64,000 bases of DNA from Membranipora membranacea. Lineage: Eukaryota; Bryozoa; Gymnolaemata; Cheilostomatida; Membraniporidae. This document shows, piece by piece, positions 1 through 12,632 of this stretch (position 1 is the stretch's first letter; every line of letters begins with the position of its first letter). The stretch lies in the NCBI GenBank assembly GCA_914767715.1, contig OU612068.1, positions 14,942,001 through 15,006,000 of the forward strand. The letters run 5' to 3'. Made by a program: the position numbers and the translations under genes. The notes under the pieces are model-generated. The model had not been told where the DNA came from. It worked only from the letters and a program-made list of their open reading frames with translations, and ran no database searches.

Positions 1-1307
1 TTCAAATTTAAGACTCAAAATCCGGTCATTACCCCTCAATATACCATAGACACAGAGGTCTTTCAATGGCGTTCTTTTTTCGATCACGTCATGATAATCG
101 GATTTAAATTCAACTGAAGTTCACAAGGCAAATCTTTTAGGTACATCGGGTTAACTGGGAATGTAAATATTAATAGGAAGTTGTTCTAAATCATTCAAAC
201 ACCAATCTTGAGATAAAAATGGTGTCACCGGATGATTGTTTAACCCAACAGCATCTCATTATTTCAGCATTGGAATTTCTCAATATGACTAATGGTAGTT
301 ATTCTAGTAAACATTGATGACATTTCTCATGGAACATTCATTTCTGATAGCAACTGCATTGACACAATGTTGTTACAAAGGTTTATTTATATTGAAAGCT
401 AATCAGTGATTAAGAGTGTTGGATTCATGATGAATAATCGTTGAACACAATTTACCAATCAAAGCACGCAACTGTTTCACTCTTTTAAATAATTAGCAGC
501 TCAGTATATAAACAATTTGGTGTCCATTGGCTTTTGGAGTTTGATCTCCTATCAAATAGTAATCCTGTGTTTAATTTTTTGTAGTTAGACCAGCCAAGGA
601 CCAGCTCATGCTGAAGACAAAGAACTCATTAAGGGCATAGAACACGGGGATATACTTATTTTTAGGCATGTCAATATCTTCTGTATGAATAGCTACCCTA
701 TATCTAGATCTAGTTTAATCCAATTGCCTGCATTCTGAGTTGCTCCCTTCCACTGGCCGGTGGATCGGGAGCGACTGGTCTACCCTATATCCCACAGAGC
801 ACCTCTTAGTCTATTCACATTCCCATATAAAAGTCCAGCAACTGGCAGCCTTGGTTTCCTAACTGAAAATCAATAGTCAACACAGCGCTACACTGTAACG
901 TAACACTGAGGTCAAATAGTGCATGAAATTATCAACTGAGTCATGAAAACAGTGATTACAGTTTACCTGTCCCATCATACTCTTGATAGTAATGAATTTT
1001 TTTGATGATGACTGGATTGCCATTTGATATTTTGGTTTTTCCATTTAGAGAGCAGACTTAGTTCTGAATCTTATATGTTTATGATATACCATTTAATATA
1101 CCCTGTATCCATATTGTATAAAAGCAGTGGCCTGACCTTAAAAGGAGCTATAGAGCTAAAGACTTATGTCCTCAGCCCAACAAGTAAATGAAACAGATCA
1201 CATGTGTCATTGAAATTGGAGAAGTTTTCCTAGCTGCGCCAGCAAAATAACAATTTACACTGTCAAACTCACTTCACTAGTTAAGCAGTAGTGAACAAAT
1301 TCCTTAC
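1..1307. other. No gene recognised; downstream flank or intron of WARS2
   Basis: The TrpRS gene runs leftwards out of the exon ending at 1308, so this stretch should be intron or hold later exons. I looked on the minus strand for the C-terminal TrpRS exon (region after KMSKS) and did not find a convincing one. No other gene or repeat was recognised here. Confidence 0.5.
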
Positions 1308-3069
1308 CTGTCCAATTGAATCTGTGACTGCTTGTTTAATTCGCAACTTTATCGTCTCAGCATCATCGTCAAGATTAATGCGAGATTTCTCACTGGGGTC
1401 AGATTTACTCATCTTTAGGTCAGGATTACGTAAGCTTCTAATTCTCGGCACCTCAGTTAGTAACCAATCGCACTGAGGAAAGTAGTCTGTCTTGTATGTG
1501 TTATTAAACTGATGAGCAAGATCTCTGAAATGTGCAAACAAACCATGTGTGAGAATTTGAACAGAAACAAGCTCAATGCTGTCAGCAAAGGAAAAGACAG
1601 GAGCTATTGCGAAAATTGTCTGCTCTTTGACATTGGATGGACAACTACTCGTTTTCAACTAATGTTATTACAAAGGAACAATGTTATTACTCCATGATGT
1701 AAGACCGATGATGTGTTTACAACATAGTAAATTTGAAATTGCTATTTACTCATACACAAAAACACATTGAGACGTAAGCTGCACACAATGTATTTAAATT
1801 CCCCTTTAGCTAAGATAAGTGGCTAACACCGGAAGTTACAGTAAAGAATGAATACAAGCCACACAAGCTATCAGAACTCGGGGTCAATAGATATATCTAA
1901 TATAGCTTATGCACATAGCACTTTGGCAGAAGAGGCACCAGGAGACAGGACTTACAGAGCAGTTGCCTGTTGAAAAGTAACTTAATTTTTTATTATTTTG
2001 CGAAATAAAATTAATATGGCCAATCATGGACATATCTCAACGCAAACATGGAGACTGGAAAACGGCTCAATGATATAATATGACAAACCTGCAGAACTGT
2101 ATATTCTGAGCCTGATCTACACCGACAGGTACCTGAGTAGCTCTATACAACATTATATCTGCTGCCATCAATAGAGGGTACGCAATCAAACCGTATGAAT
2201 AGTTCTTTGAGAGTTTGGCCTTTTCCTTCCAAGTTGGAACCTACATGATGAGATGTTCAATTAAAGCAACATTAACACAATCATGGCAGACTTAGACACT
2301 CCCAAATTCAGCAGGCAACTAGTATCAACCGTAGTTTCTCAACCAAATAATCAAAATTTAAAGAACGGTTATGTAAAGCAGTGTCGGTTTTTCCTGCTAT
2401 GTGGCCTCTAATCTAATTTAAACGAGAGAATTAAATAGAATCTCACTTGTTTGAGTCGGGCCTCTGTAGTTTGACAGGTTAAGATCCAGCATAGTTCTGC
2501 ATGTTCCTTAACATCTGATTGCTGTATTAGAATACAGCTGTCTGGATCTATACCACAAGCCAGTAATGTGATAGCTAAAATACCATACACATATTTAGAT
2601 CAGATGTCACTGTGTATGACATCAGGAAACTCTTTTGCGAATAATGTCATGTTCAGTTTAACAGATGAATTTTGTTATTGACAACAGGAAAACCCTGTCA
2701 GCTGCACACACACTATACCTATATCTACTACATGTATGCACACACTATACATTTTTCTGATTATCTTTCTCCTCATCGTGATTGAATTTTGTGCTTTCTT
2801 CTCAAAGGCTGATTATGAATACCATTATCATCCAAAAAAAAAAAAAATTTATGCTAACAAAGTTTGAAAAGAAAATCTACAGGTAAGCACACACCATACC
2901 TGTATCCATGATGTCTTCCCTCCTAGCATCAGGATTCTCAGCTCTAGTCAGAGAATGAAGATCTGCCACAGCAAAAATACAATCAGGATGTTCATTCTGC
3001 AGTTTCACCCAGTTCTTCACAGCGCCTAAGTAATTACCCATGTGGGGCACTCCAGTAGGTTGTATACCA
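1308..3069 (-). CDS. WARS2: Mitochondrial-type tryptophanyl-tRNA synthetase, internal exons (partial)
   Basis: This class I aminoacyl-tRNA synthetase charges tRNA-Trp; the bacterial-type sequence indicates the mitochondrial enzyme. Four minus-strand exons are supported by splice sites and phase: 3069-2900, 2574-2447, 2240-2089 and 1524-1308 (667 bases, continuous frame). The first holds the HIGH-type signature PTGVPHMGN, the second the segment [17 protein letters not shown], the third the [12 protein letters not shown] and VPVGVDQAQ region, and the fourth the KMSKS loop ([15 protein letters not shown]). These are the family motifs in the expected order. The presequence exon (right of 3069) and the C-terminal exons (left of 1308) were not found, so the gene is incomplete here. 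All donors and acceptors are GT-AG. The identification is firm; the missing ends may lie in long introns or outside the window. Confidence 0.93.
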
Positions 3070-3856
3070 CTGTTGGTCAGAAAATGAGACAAATTGTTTT
3101 CACATCATGATGATGAGACTTCATTATTAAAGGCAAGTTTCACAAAAATGATGTTGAATCAGCAGGTATGAATGACACCATCAATTCTAAGTCTTTGAGG
3201 GTTTATATAAAATACCACCACCTCCTATTTTCTCTAACATGTGCTTGGTTATTGTGTGTCAGAGGAAAAAAACTACAAACCTGAAAAGACGATTGTCTTG
3301 GGTACTCCGCATGCTGCTCATCCTTCTTGTCATCTGCCGTCTAGCATTGTGACATTGTATACCATGCGAAAGCATAAATCTGACGCGAGCACTCGGAAGA
3401 GCCATGCTGTATCAAAATTCCAATACATGTTATTGAATAACCACAACCACTGAGGAAGGCAATCCTACCTTAGGCAAGTAAAACATACCATCTCATGTCT
3501 GAGGGCAGACACCCACACGTTGACTTGCCTACTTGCAGGTTTCCAGGGCGAGGAACACCACCAAAAGATCTTGGATTATACCAACCAAAACATTCCACTC
3601 ATTTGATGTGCAGTTAAAAATGAGCGGCAGTAATGATCGGTGATTGTCAGGGCAGTGAAGTGCTGATCTTAACGCTGTCAGGGGAGCTGTATCCTGCTCT
3701 CTCGGGATGAAATAGGAGAGAACTCCTGGGTTTACATGTTGATATTGGCCAAAAACCTTCAATATGGGGTTCTCCATATTCCAGAAATCATTCAGGCAGC
3801 ACTTCTCTGCACTGCTTCTAGATGGCAGGCCAGATTGTTGTTGATTGTATCCCAAG
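3070..3856. other. Gene-free stretch upstream of the visible WARS2 exons
   Basis: This is probably the first intron of WARS2. A minus-strand open frame at 3529-3855 (108 codons) has no match I recognise, no supporting neighbouring exon, and sits directly beside a hAT transposon; I do not call it a gene. Confidence 0.4.
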
Positions 3857-4948
3857 TAGTGCTGTCACGATTTTTTATTTGGCTAGGACTGCCTCTATTC
3901 TGATTCTGGCATCAATTTTCCTGATTTCGATTTTACTGCTTCGATTTCAACAACCCCTGGCCCGATTTCGATTTCTCATTTTCGATTTTAGGTATCGATA
4001 TATGGTTTTAATGATGTGGCCAAGAAGAGAAGTACAGGGCCCTTAATTAGAGATTTGATTCACAACTGCAATTCATCCAAAGATGTAGCCTATGTATTAA
4101 AAGCACTCTTAGGCTTTGACCCCAAAAGCTTTTCAGAACATGGATATGTAGTATAATATTGAAAAAATTACTAATGATTTTTCGACATGTTAGATTGACA
4201 AACATCAGACCTGGCAGTGATACCAGTACTGCTGCAGCTTCTGCCCCTTGACCCCTAAAGTGAGCCAGAGGCAGCATCCTCCCCATACCCATGACTATCA
4301 ACAAATGTCTCATCACTGTTGGCTGATGAATTTTTGTTCTCAGCATATTCTTTCGAGCGACGCTTGTTCATGGGTGCCCGCATGCTTTTTGTAGTATTGG
4401 CATCTTTCTGAGGCTTTTTCAGCTTGCAGATTTTACACTGCACCATGCATATCAGTTTTAGCATCCAATCTTTCCAATATGTCAAAAAAATTCCACATGT
4501 CTGATGATCTAGAGGGCATGATGGATAACTAATATATTCTTCAACTCTAACTGCAGAGTTACAGTATTTATGTCTTGTGTCTTTCTGATGTTGAAGCCAA
4601 TGATGCAGCACCATCAATATAGGCAAAGATCATATTCTAATATGCTTCCCATAAATACAAACTGACAATATCATCCATGAAACACAAACAAGTTTTAGCA
4701 AGATTAGCAATGACTATGAGTATTTATAATCTTTGAGATTAGTTGGCGAGTGAATGGAAGTGTGATAAGGTATAGTGTGAATGAAAAGAGGAATCCTAAA
4801 AACCATATATCGGACCATAGTAACCGGGTCAACTGTGACACATAAATTGATGCTGTGCAATCAACTTCAGCTGTCACCTTATTAAATCGCGATTATGAGG
4901 TGTTATCGATTAGGTATTCCCGATATGAATCGTATTGTGACAGCACTA
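3857..4948 (-). mobile_element. hAT-superfamily DNA transposon remnant with 8-bp TSD and BED-finger relic
   Basis: The ends are inverted copies of TAGTGCTGTCAC: forward at 3857-3868, reverse-complement at 4937-4948. Both are flanked by the same 8 bases, ATCCCAAG (3849-3856 and 4949-4956), the target-duplication length typical of hAT elements. Inside, the minus strand at about 4255-4626 encodes a BED-type zinc-finger relic: VQCKICK supplies the CxxC pair, followed by SMRAPMNKRRS where the family normally has two histidines (RAHMNKRHS-like), so the finger is broken. No transposase catalytic core was found and the total length is 1,092 bp, so this is a non-autonomous, internally deleted copy. 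Just inside the left end, TCGATTT words recur. Confidence 0.88.
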
Positions 4949-4956
4949 ATCCCAAG

Positions 4957-6098
4957 CGACCAATGCTACATATTTCAACACTGGTCTGACCAGCCGTTTG
5001 TATGCCATCCCCTGAGCATTCCACCCTGCATGCTGTTATCCTACCTTTACAACAGGCTTATGTCCATAGGCACCTCTCCTCCTCTTGGAATGAATACACA
5101 ATCAGGCAATGATAAACCAATGAAAATGGTCTTGGACGCAATTGCGCAAGGCATAACTGTTACTCCCTAGTCTGTTCTTTTATTTCATCAGTCTTCAGTG
5201 TTTCCGATAAATTAGAACAAGAAGTTACGCTAGCCTGGACAGGTTGTCTGAGTGGGTGGGGGTGCCCCAACCAGCAACATCCTCAGACGCCTGCCCAGAC
5301 AATATTATTCATGTCGTTGGTTTATAAATAACCTGTGTTTTATAAAAAAAATCAGTTGGTAAGGGCACAACATAAAAACTATGAAAAGAGAAATCTGCAT
5401 TTATGAACAATCAGGCTAAGGCTGATCACATTTTTTTCTCATCTGAGGAGAGCTGGAAGTAGCCGGTCTTGACAGCCTTTCCTCAACTGAATTGCTGGAT
5501 GAGCAGCAGGTGACATCATTTGAGGTATATATAAAACCATAGTTACAGTGTAGTAGGTGGGTGATCAAATCTCGGCAAATAAATGAGGTAACCCTACTAT
5601 GGTTTTTACACCTATTATAATATTTGGTAAGAGACTAAAGAGTAAATACCATAATACCATAGGAACCCAAAATAAATTCTCAAGTAAGGAAAGAGAAACA
5701 CTGAAAGCAAGTAAAACAGCAAACAGTAAAACCAAAGGGTCTTTACTTTGTCCTTGATTAAACATTGAACATTGATAGAGAACAAGCAAGGTATTTGGAG
5801 TAGAGGTGTGGTGAAATTTGGAAAATGTTTGCAGATCTCCCGCAAAATCATCTTCTTTTACCTCTTTAACTAAAGTACATTGACATGTGTTTTACGGAAT
5901 CAAAATTTGAACAATGTATTGATTTGTTAGTGTGTCTGTTATATAACGAGTCCAGCATCAACAATTCTGCACAAATCTTCTTGCAAAAAAATTGTTAGTC
6001 TAGTGCTATTTGGTTTGGAATTTTGTGTGTGATTACACATTTCTCTTCCCCTCTGCTTAATTGAACTTGTTTCATTGGGAACAATCAACCACAAAAAT
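4957..6098. other. Gene-free stretch between the hAT element and the small membrane-protein gene
   Basis: The first exon and promoter of WARS2 are expected somewhere here or in 3070-3856, but no exon of suitable phase (ending with two bases of a Ser codon) could be picked. The open frames at 5565-5851 look like AT-rich chance frames. Confidence 0.4.
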
Positions 6099-7780
6099 AT
6101 GAGGCTCACAACAAGACTGTTATACTATGTGAACAGGAGAAGAATCCCTGGAAAAATAGATATTGGGTACCTTCTTACTGATTTACTCACTTTCGTTAAT
6201 TTAATTAAGTAATTAAGTATTAATTGATATAACTAAGTTAAGTTTAGTAACTGACAAATTTATTAAATTTAATCTTTAGTCGGCTGGCTCTTCTTTCTAC
6301 CAAGGTGCAATAGACATTGCATTTAGTTAATGCAGATTCATGTAATTGTAATTGATAGATAATAATGATATTGCTGTATGCTACACCCTTTGTTAGTTAG
6401 ATAGGCTAATGGCTAATGCATATCTGTGTGTTAGGATTGGCATAACTTGACTTTCTTTCCTTGTGATTGTTTCTCCCGCGTATGTATTGATACCAAATAC
6501 CATGAAAACTGCACTGCTACATGGACACTACCTACTAACCTAGGGAGGTGGAAGCTCAAACATAGATACTATTTTCTGTCTCTATGGGTGACTGTGTATC
6601 TGTTTTACTTTACAGTTCTAATATTAATAGATACTGGTCCAAAGACAATTGCTATGCAGATAGTAAATCTGTGTCTCATATATTTATTATTATATTCCTA
6701 CAGAAAACATAGAAAAACAGTGGTCATCTCATCCACGATGAAATACAATGCAGCTCAGGATATGGTCCGTGAGCATGAGAATATCCAGTTACTCTCTAAT
6801 CCCTATCTGAATGAGGTGAGTTGTATTGTATCAACCCTCATATGAGTTTATCTTGTTTGTAGGAAGGTGCCTTGTGCATGTGTATGCATGATCTTGGGTA
6901 TTGCTACAAAGAGTATATTTTATATACACTGCATTATTTAGCACATCCCATGGAGGCTGAAGACCTAATGTGTATTTTATAATTATATAAACGCAATAAA
7001 CAATAGACATAATAACAACCTAGACAAGACACTATGTGTGGCAATACCATTGAGGTCCTGAGGCATTTATGTTGGGTGACATAACGGTATTGAATTTTGT
7101 AGTAACAATGATGTTATCATTTATTTGCAGTCTACACCCCAGGTTTTTAATTGGTAACATGATAAATTTCAATTGGAGTTCAGAAATTGCAATTGATTTA
7201 GCAGCTTTCGGTGGTGATCAGGTTGATATTTATTTCATCCTAATAATAATAGTTGAAGAAAAAACAACATCCAGTTACTTAATGTAAATATAAATCTATC
7301 AATTTTCGAGCACCAAATCCGATCGAAATTGTTCAAGTTATCAACAAAAAACCTGAACTGGGAACTGCAAATCTATGAGAACGTCCGTGCTACTACGCAA
7401 TTCAATGTTGCATAAGTGTGCTGTCTAGGTTTCTTATTGCATCTATGATTAATACTTATGACCTTACTTCTCTTTTAGTTGATATGGATTGTTAAGGACA
7501 CGCTGGATTGAGACACATGCATGCTTGGAAAGCGCAAGGGCGTGCAAGTTCATTGGAATGTCTTGAGTAAAATTATATGATGATGATTTTGTATGCACAT
7601 TTTGGATGTTTTTTTTTAAATTTACAGGAACAAGAGCAAAAATATGAGCAGATTCAGGATGAAAAGTTTGCTTCACATGAAATAGAGGATAGATTCAATA
7701 GACAACGTAAAAATATGCCAAAGAACTTCACATTTCAAGACACTCTATCGCATCTAAATGTCAATAAAATGTGGGGGTGA
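6099..7780 (+). CDS. Small two-span membrane protein, unknown family
   Basis: Model of three exons: 6099-6166, 6548-6815 and 7628-7780, giving 162 residues with consistent phase (2, then 0). The N-terminus is basic (MRLTTRLLYYVNRRRIPGK), followed by two hydrophobic segments at about residues 30-50 and 57-74 with a short polar turn (DTGPK) between. The tail is hydrophilic with a helical, charged stretch (EQEQKYEQIQDEKF) and ends in NVNKMWG. The basic start would suit a mitochondrial or ER inner-membrane protein, but that is inference. The acceptor at 6546-6547 was chosen because it restores the frame; an adjacent AG at 6542-6543 would not. Exons 2 and 3 are the better supported. I do not recognise the family. 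Confidence 0.5.
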
Positions 7781-8513
7781 TTGAAGCCATAGTCATAGAG
7801 GGTAAGCAGTATTATTGATCTGCCAATTCGCGAGTGAGTGAATTGTTGATATTTTATTGACATGGTTTTTCTCATCAATTTTGGAAGCTTCCTATTCTAT
7901 CAGTATTTTTGGTGATTTAAGAAATTGATGATTAACAGCACTTTTTGTGTGGTAACTGAAAAAATCACATTGCGATAAATACAGCTAAATTGCAACATCA
8001 CATTATAAAATTACTCCTTTTCTCGCTATGCTACCTACATTTTCTGGCTATCTCGCTGGTTGACAAAAATTTAACTTTACATACCATGTACAAGAGCCTA
8101 ACTACAGCATTCATACAGTTTATTGGCTGTTTATTGGCTGTCCAATGAACCATGCGACATCGAGATGAAAAGTATACTAATAATGGTGATTGCAAGAAAA
8201 GGTTTAAAAAAGCCTAAAAAAGTCTAGTCAGGTTTTCTAAAAAAAAACTGCATTGCATTTACATGCAGCTTTACAATAATGATTTGTTGAGAAGAGCTGT
8301 TCTGATGTTTAAATGGATTTGTCTGATACTCTGGCACTATGCATGTTGATAGATTGTTTCTGAGGGTTGTGGTGGTGAAGCCTCTGATTCCGATTAGACA
8401 CTATTTAAGACACATAGCCACTATCTAGTATGTTCAACACGTCACGCTTGGTGTAGAAAGCTATGTCGGGTAAAATAAGTCTCAATATATGAGAATAGGA
8501 ACTATCAAAGCCT

Positions 8514-8760
8514 GGGGGGTCTTTCAATTAGAAAGAGTGATCCTTTACTAAAGCAAGTTATCACTATCACATCGCTCCAAAATTATCACTCACTTGGTCT
8601 TTCAATTAGACAAAATCGCTCTCAAATCGTTCACTCAGAATGTATATAGTTCCATCAAGTGAGTGAGCGATCTGAAAGCGAGAGCCTAGCAGGTATCACA
8701 CACTCAGGGAGTGAGCGATCAAATTGTGATTTGGCTGTTTCTATTTGAAAGACCCCCCCC
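8514..8760. mobile_element. MITE with inverted ends (copy 1)
   Basis: The left end GGGGGGTCTTTCAATTAGAAA is mirrored at the right by the complement of the same sequence (TTTCTATTTGAAAGACCCCCC), with one mismatch over about 20 bases. Length is about 247 bp with no coding capacity. Inside are several copies, in both orientations, of a GAGTGAGCGAT-like word. A diverged second copy lies at 14225-14460, which supports a dispersed family. The flanking CCTG on each side could be a short target duplication but may be chance. Confidence 0.75.
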
Positions 8761-10038
8761 CTGATAAAACCTAGATATCACACAAATTCTGCAGGAAAAA
8801 CCTATTGATTTTCTTTTTACCCACAACAGTAGGGTTGTTGTTGACTGCACAAAATCAGCCTTCACACTTTATAGCATAAATACACAAACCTCATAGAAAG
8901 ATATCATCATGTGTCAATGTGAGAAAAGCCACACGATTTGATATGGTTCCTTTCCTGCCATGCTCTTATATATCTATTCCTTCTATAATAACGTGGTTCA
9001 GTTTTTTCATATTTGGTCGTTATCCAGTCCATGCCATCAGTCAGCTATCCAGCCCAAGTTATAAATAAACACCACATGTTCCATAACATGTTTCATAACA
9101 CAGCCATGAAAATATAAATATATTTATAAAAAATATATATATTTGTGTCAGTTGGCGAGACATTTATTGCACTATGCAAAAATGCACATTTGTCAAGTTT
9201 GGTATTATATATATATATATGTTCAAGGTTATCAATGCTCAAATTTGATGCCAACCCTTTCTTATTAAAGATCATCAATCCTCTGATAGTACTGCCCACC
9301 TTAATTACAATGTTTTTTACAAATTCACCTGATGCATTACGATTATTTGTTTCATACACAGTCTTGTGTTATTTATGACATGATGAACAAATAAATTTGA
9401 TATATAATGTTCGAAACTTGTTCTTTTTCTTTCTTCATATGGGTTGCTGGTAGTGGTGTTCCTTAACCAATCACCGCCAAACTGGAGACTAGTCTAAACT
9501 TGTTTTGCTAGCATTAGCACTGGGGGGGGGGGGGGTGTAGTTAATACACAAGTTATCTTCTACCGGATAGAGAGAAAGCAACTAAGAAAATTGAGAGGAG
9601 AGGAACTGTATTGTTACATCCTGACACTACTGATATAACAATACAGTACATTAACCTGAGCAAGTTAGTGATGATTACGAGATTTGGACCAACTTTGCTT
9701 TTATTTTAATACTTGTGCCGTCCTAGAGCATTAATCATATACCTGATAGATCAACATGGAAAATTTCTATTTTTTGACACTCATTTAACATCAACTTCAT
9801 TAATTTTAGCACCCGGACTAGTGACTAATGGACTCAATCATAGATCCTAAACATCAGGTTGTCTGATCTCTGAGAAATTCATGGTTTACATTTCAATACT
9901 CATGTGCTTACTTAGATTAGCAGTAAATCACTGTAGGTTTTTTTTCAGATCACATGTCATGATTTGCAATTGGACAAAAATTAAATTATGATAGCATGAT
10001 CCACATTGACGAAACATTATGGTACAAGTAGGGGTATA

Positions 10039-10044
10039 TTTATT
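10039..10044 (-). terminator. Poly(A) signal for INSIG (AATAAA on minus)
   Basis: The plus strand reads TTTATT, so the minus strand has AATAAA about 210 bases after the INSIG stop codon. It is a plausible cleavage signal for that transcript; no nearer one was seen. Confidence 0.4.
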
Positions 10045-10254
10045 GAAATGTGTAAAATCAATATTGAACACAAAAAACCTTAACCGTAACAAAGTAAAAC
10101 CATGAATGGTATTGCAGAGATATCTGGTCCCACATAAACAGAGACAGAGAATATAACAAAAGGAATACTCTGATTGAGCAAACACACTATGCCCAGCGGC
10201 ATAAAAAAACGAAGGGAGCTGTAGATTATGCAAGATCATAGGAAACAACAGTTT

Positions 10255-12339
10255 TCACTCCATATGCTGTTTGGGCTCTGCCACATCCTCAAACTAAAAC
10301 CAGAATAAAAATCAGTTGAAAGCTACACAGACAGAACTTTTCAATTTTATTATCACATTCTGTCTAAGCGACAAGCTTCATCCCATAATAACACACTTGT
10401 CAGGCCCCTGTGAGGTTGTCAATTCTTTTTCATATTAAACAGCCCACTTCATAAAGTTGTACATCAAAATAACCATTCTGTAAGGCTTCAGCAAAACTGC
10501 TCATGAACACCACATACCGTTGCTAGAGCTCTTCCGACAGCACCAACAGTAACTCCACCGGAGAAGAAGAGACAAGGCACCCAGGACTGCATGTATAGGA
10601 AATCTGGATTTGAATATCTGTAAGTAAATAAGAACACAAGAATATCAGATGGGAAATAAATTGGCCTTCCAAGGAAAGGGACATCCAACTTGGCAATATT
10701 AACAATGTAATAAAGTACAGTTGTTCCAAAACTTAATCAAGTGATTGCTTGCTTGTTCGATATGAGAGCACAATTCCAATAGACTATCGTATCGCGGATG
10801 TTCTGTTCCAGTATAAATGTAAAACTTACCCAAAAACATCCATGGCCGCGAGTAATTGTGTTATGGCTGTAGCAACACAAGTAATGGCAATGCCTAAACC
10901 CAGGCCTGATATGGAGTTGTCAAAGAAATACCACAGTCCAAGACTCAGTAGTCCCAGCGTCAGTGAGAGGTGGATATTACTATCAAAGGTGATTTTCTGA
11001 AAGATATCTAGTTAAGGCAAATATCATACATGTTATACAGTGAGGGAGCACTAGTTTGCATTAATATTTTCTACTTCTAGAGAGCGGTCAAACAATTGAC
11101 AGACATTTACAGCCTCAGGACTCAGGACTAGAAACTCATGGTTATTTATTCTACATGATTACAAATTAGGGTTAATAGTGAGTGTCAGAGAGCAGAGCTC
11201 GACATCTAACCCTTCTGTGTGCTAAAAGTGAGTGTCAGAGAGCAGAGCTCGACATCTAACTCTTCTGGCCTCGACTGAGTCTCATGATTAATGCTAAAAG
11301 GATACAGCACTAGCGTGATTGATTCCAACGAACACAGCCACACATCTCATCACCCTCGACCATTCTAGCTTTGTAGTGCCTGCCTGTCCCAATATCTCAT
11401 CTATTTTAGGATACAGCAGTCCTGTTATAACTACAAAAGAAAAACATCATTGTTATCGTTTACAAGTTATAAGTAAAATAAAACAGCATTGGTAGGTCTT
11501 GGGGCACATTTATTTCGGACTTCCAAAATAATAAAGTTCCTTAGTGGCAACATTTACAAAGCCATGAGAAGTCCATGTAATTTTCATTTAGTTAGCTATC
11601 TGACACTTATTTTACTTACTAGCACCAAAGCCAAATGCAGGAGGCATCCACCATGCTGAATTAAGCACGTCCCCAAACATTCCTGGAGAAAACACAGTTA
11701 CATTCTTTTGTCTCTGAAGGAGGTTGAGTATTATCGCCAGAGCAACTCCGAATGTGAATAGAGATGTAACACGCTTGCTTAGAGAGAGTGTGGGAGTGAG
11801 CGTGGTTCTTCGGAATGGTGCCCTGTAAAGGAAGATATAGTCAATAGAATGTTGTGGACATACCGAGATACACATATATTGCCCTTGGAAAGGTATTTAC
11901 CATTCTGATATGAATATTGGTAGTTTTAATTTGTTTTGTTGCAATATCATTCGACGGTTTCAACAATATTGTATGATCCAGTATTTGGACACATCTTAGG
12001 AAAACTAGTTATGTATACTCACCACACTGGAGTACTTTGAGAAGATGAAGTAATAACAGCAATAGGTGTTGGTGTTGCTTCTCCTGAGGAACTTCGGGAG
12101 CTGTAAGAGTCATTAAAGCGGACAGTTTGTAAACTATGCCATTTTTTGATCATAGTCACTTTTTTCGTTGTTTTGGAAGAGTTTGCACTGGTAGGCATAT
12201 AAGGTGTTAGGTCGTTACTAGGACAACTGTTGCTGCGTCTTACTCTGTGTTTGATATGATCATACATAGACCCATGATATTGATTTTCTTCACAGCTGGA
12301 ACATTTGTGTAGATTCTCGAACATAACAGATTGCTCCAT
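10255..12339 (-). CDS. INSIG: INSIG, ER sterol-regulatory membrane protein
   Basis: INSIG proteins sit in the ER membrane, bind oxysterols, retain the SCAP-SREBP complex and promote HMG-CoA reductase degradation. Six coding exons join in phase: 12339-12023, 11822-11620, 11430-11306, 10996-10830, 10617-10518 and 10293-10255 (951 bases, 316 residues). Family landmarks in order: [16 protein letters not shown] (first span), [70 protein letters not shown] then [15 protein letters not shown] with [16 protein letters not shown]. The C-terminus KQHME resembles the short cytosolic retrieval tails of INSIGs. The start ATG follows a 3' splice acceptor (exon from about 12363), so a 5' untranslated exon probably lies upstream. 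About 120 N-terminal residues precede the first span, longer than in human INSIG2. One donor, at 11306 (GCT|GTATCC), is weak but the phase and homology require it. Confidence 0.95.
11177..11267. repeat. Two-copy direct repeat, period 50
   Basis: A block of about 41 bases beginning AGTGAGTGTCAGAGAGCAGA occurs at 11177-11217 and again at 11227-11267, almost identical, separated by an unrelated 9-base spacer. It lies in an INSIG intron. Confidence 0.85.
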
Positions 12340-12442
12340 CTTCTTTGTATTAATACTTTTCTTCAAGACTAAAAGTGAAAACAAAATTATTATATAAAGT
12401 TGAGATGGTAGTTTTTTACCGATAGCCTGTATCTGCGTGCTT

Positions 12443-12632
12443 GAGGGATAGCTCAGTTGGTAGAATGCTGGACTCTTGACTGCAAGGTCATGGGTTTGAA
12501 CCTCAGTAGTTGCTGGTTATTCACCCTAGCCGACCTCAAAAACTATATACGTTCTTTCCCCAAACAGTTGCTAAAGACACGATTCAATATCGGCGTTTGC
12601 AGCTTGCCAAAACCAGGAAAGTTTTTTTTTTT
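12443..12632 (+). mobile_element. tRNA-derived SINE
   Basis: The head GAGGGATAGCTCAGTTGGTAG looks like a tRNA D-arm with an A box (TAGCTCAGTTGG, 12449-12460), followed by a B box GGGTTTGAACC (12492-12502). The acceptor and T stems do not pair, so it is not a working tRNA. A unique body of about 120 bases follows and ends in a T run (12622-12632), as in RNA polymerase III terminated or T-tailed SINEs. Confidence 0.75.

Larger units (their letters stand above)
7781..10254. other. Gene-free stretch with one MITE and simple repeats
   Basis: It holds a short inverted-repeat element (8514-8760), TA-rich runs near 9115-9140 and 9207-9222, a poly-G run near 9521-9534, and the 3' untranslated region of INSIG at the right end. 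The open frames at 9093-9378 overlap each other in AT-rich sequence and are not supported. Confidence 0.5.

Noticed and set aside
961-1070. Minus-strand frame ending in a GGACAG|GTAAAC donor, considered as the next WARS2 exon
   Set aside because: The peptide (IQSSSKKFITIKSMMGQ) does not resemble the TrpRS C-terminal region and no acceptor in the right phase was found.
3529-3855. 108-codon minus-strand frame beside the hAT element
   Set aside because: It lies outside the element boundaries, has no recognisable domain and no splice-linked exon; possibly an old repeat but not supportable as a gene.
9207-9222. TA dinucleotide run, also seen near 55962-55978
   Set aside because: Simple microsatellites, common in AT-rich DNA; the shared TTCA after them is too short to mean a common repeat.
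12443-12515. Possible functional tRNA gene
   Set aside because: A and B boxes are present but acceptor and T stems do not pair, and a SINE body with T-tail follows.
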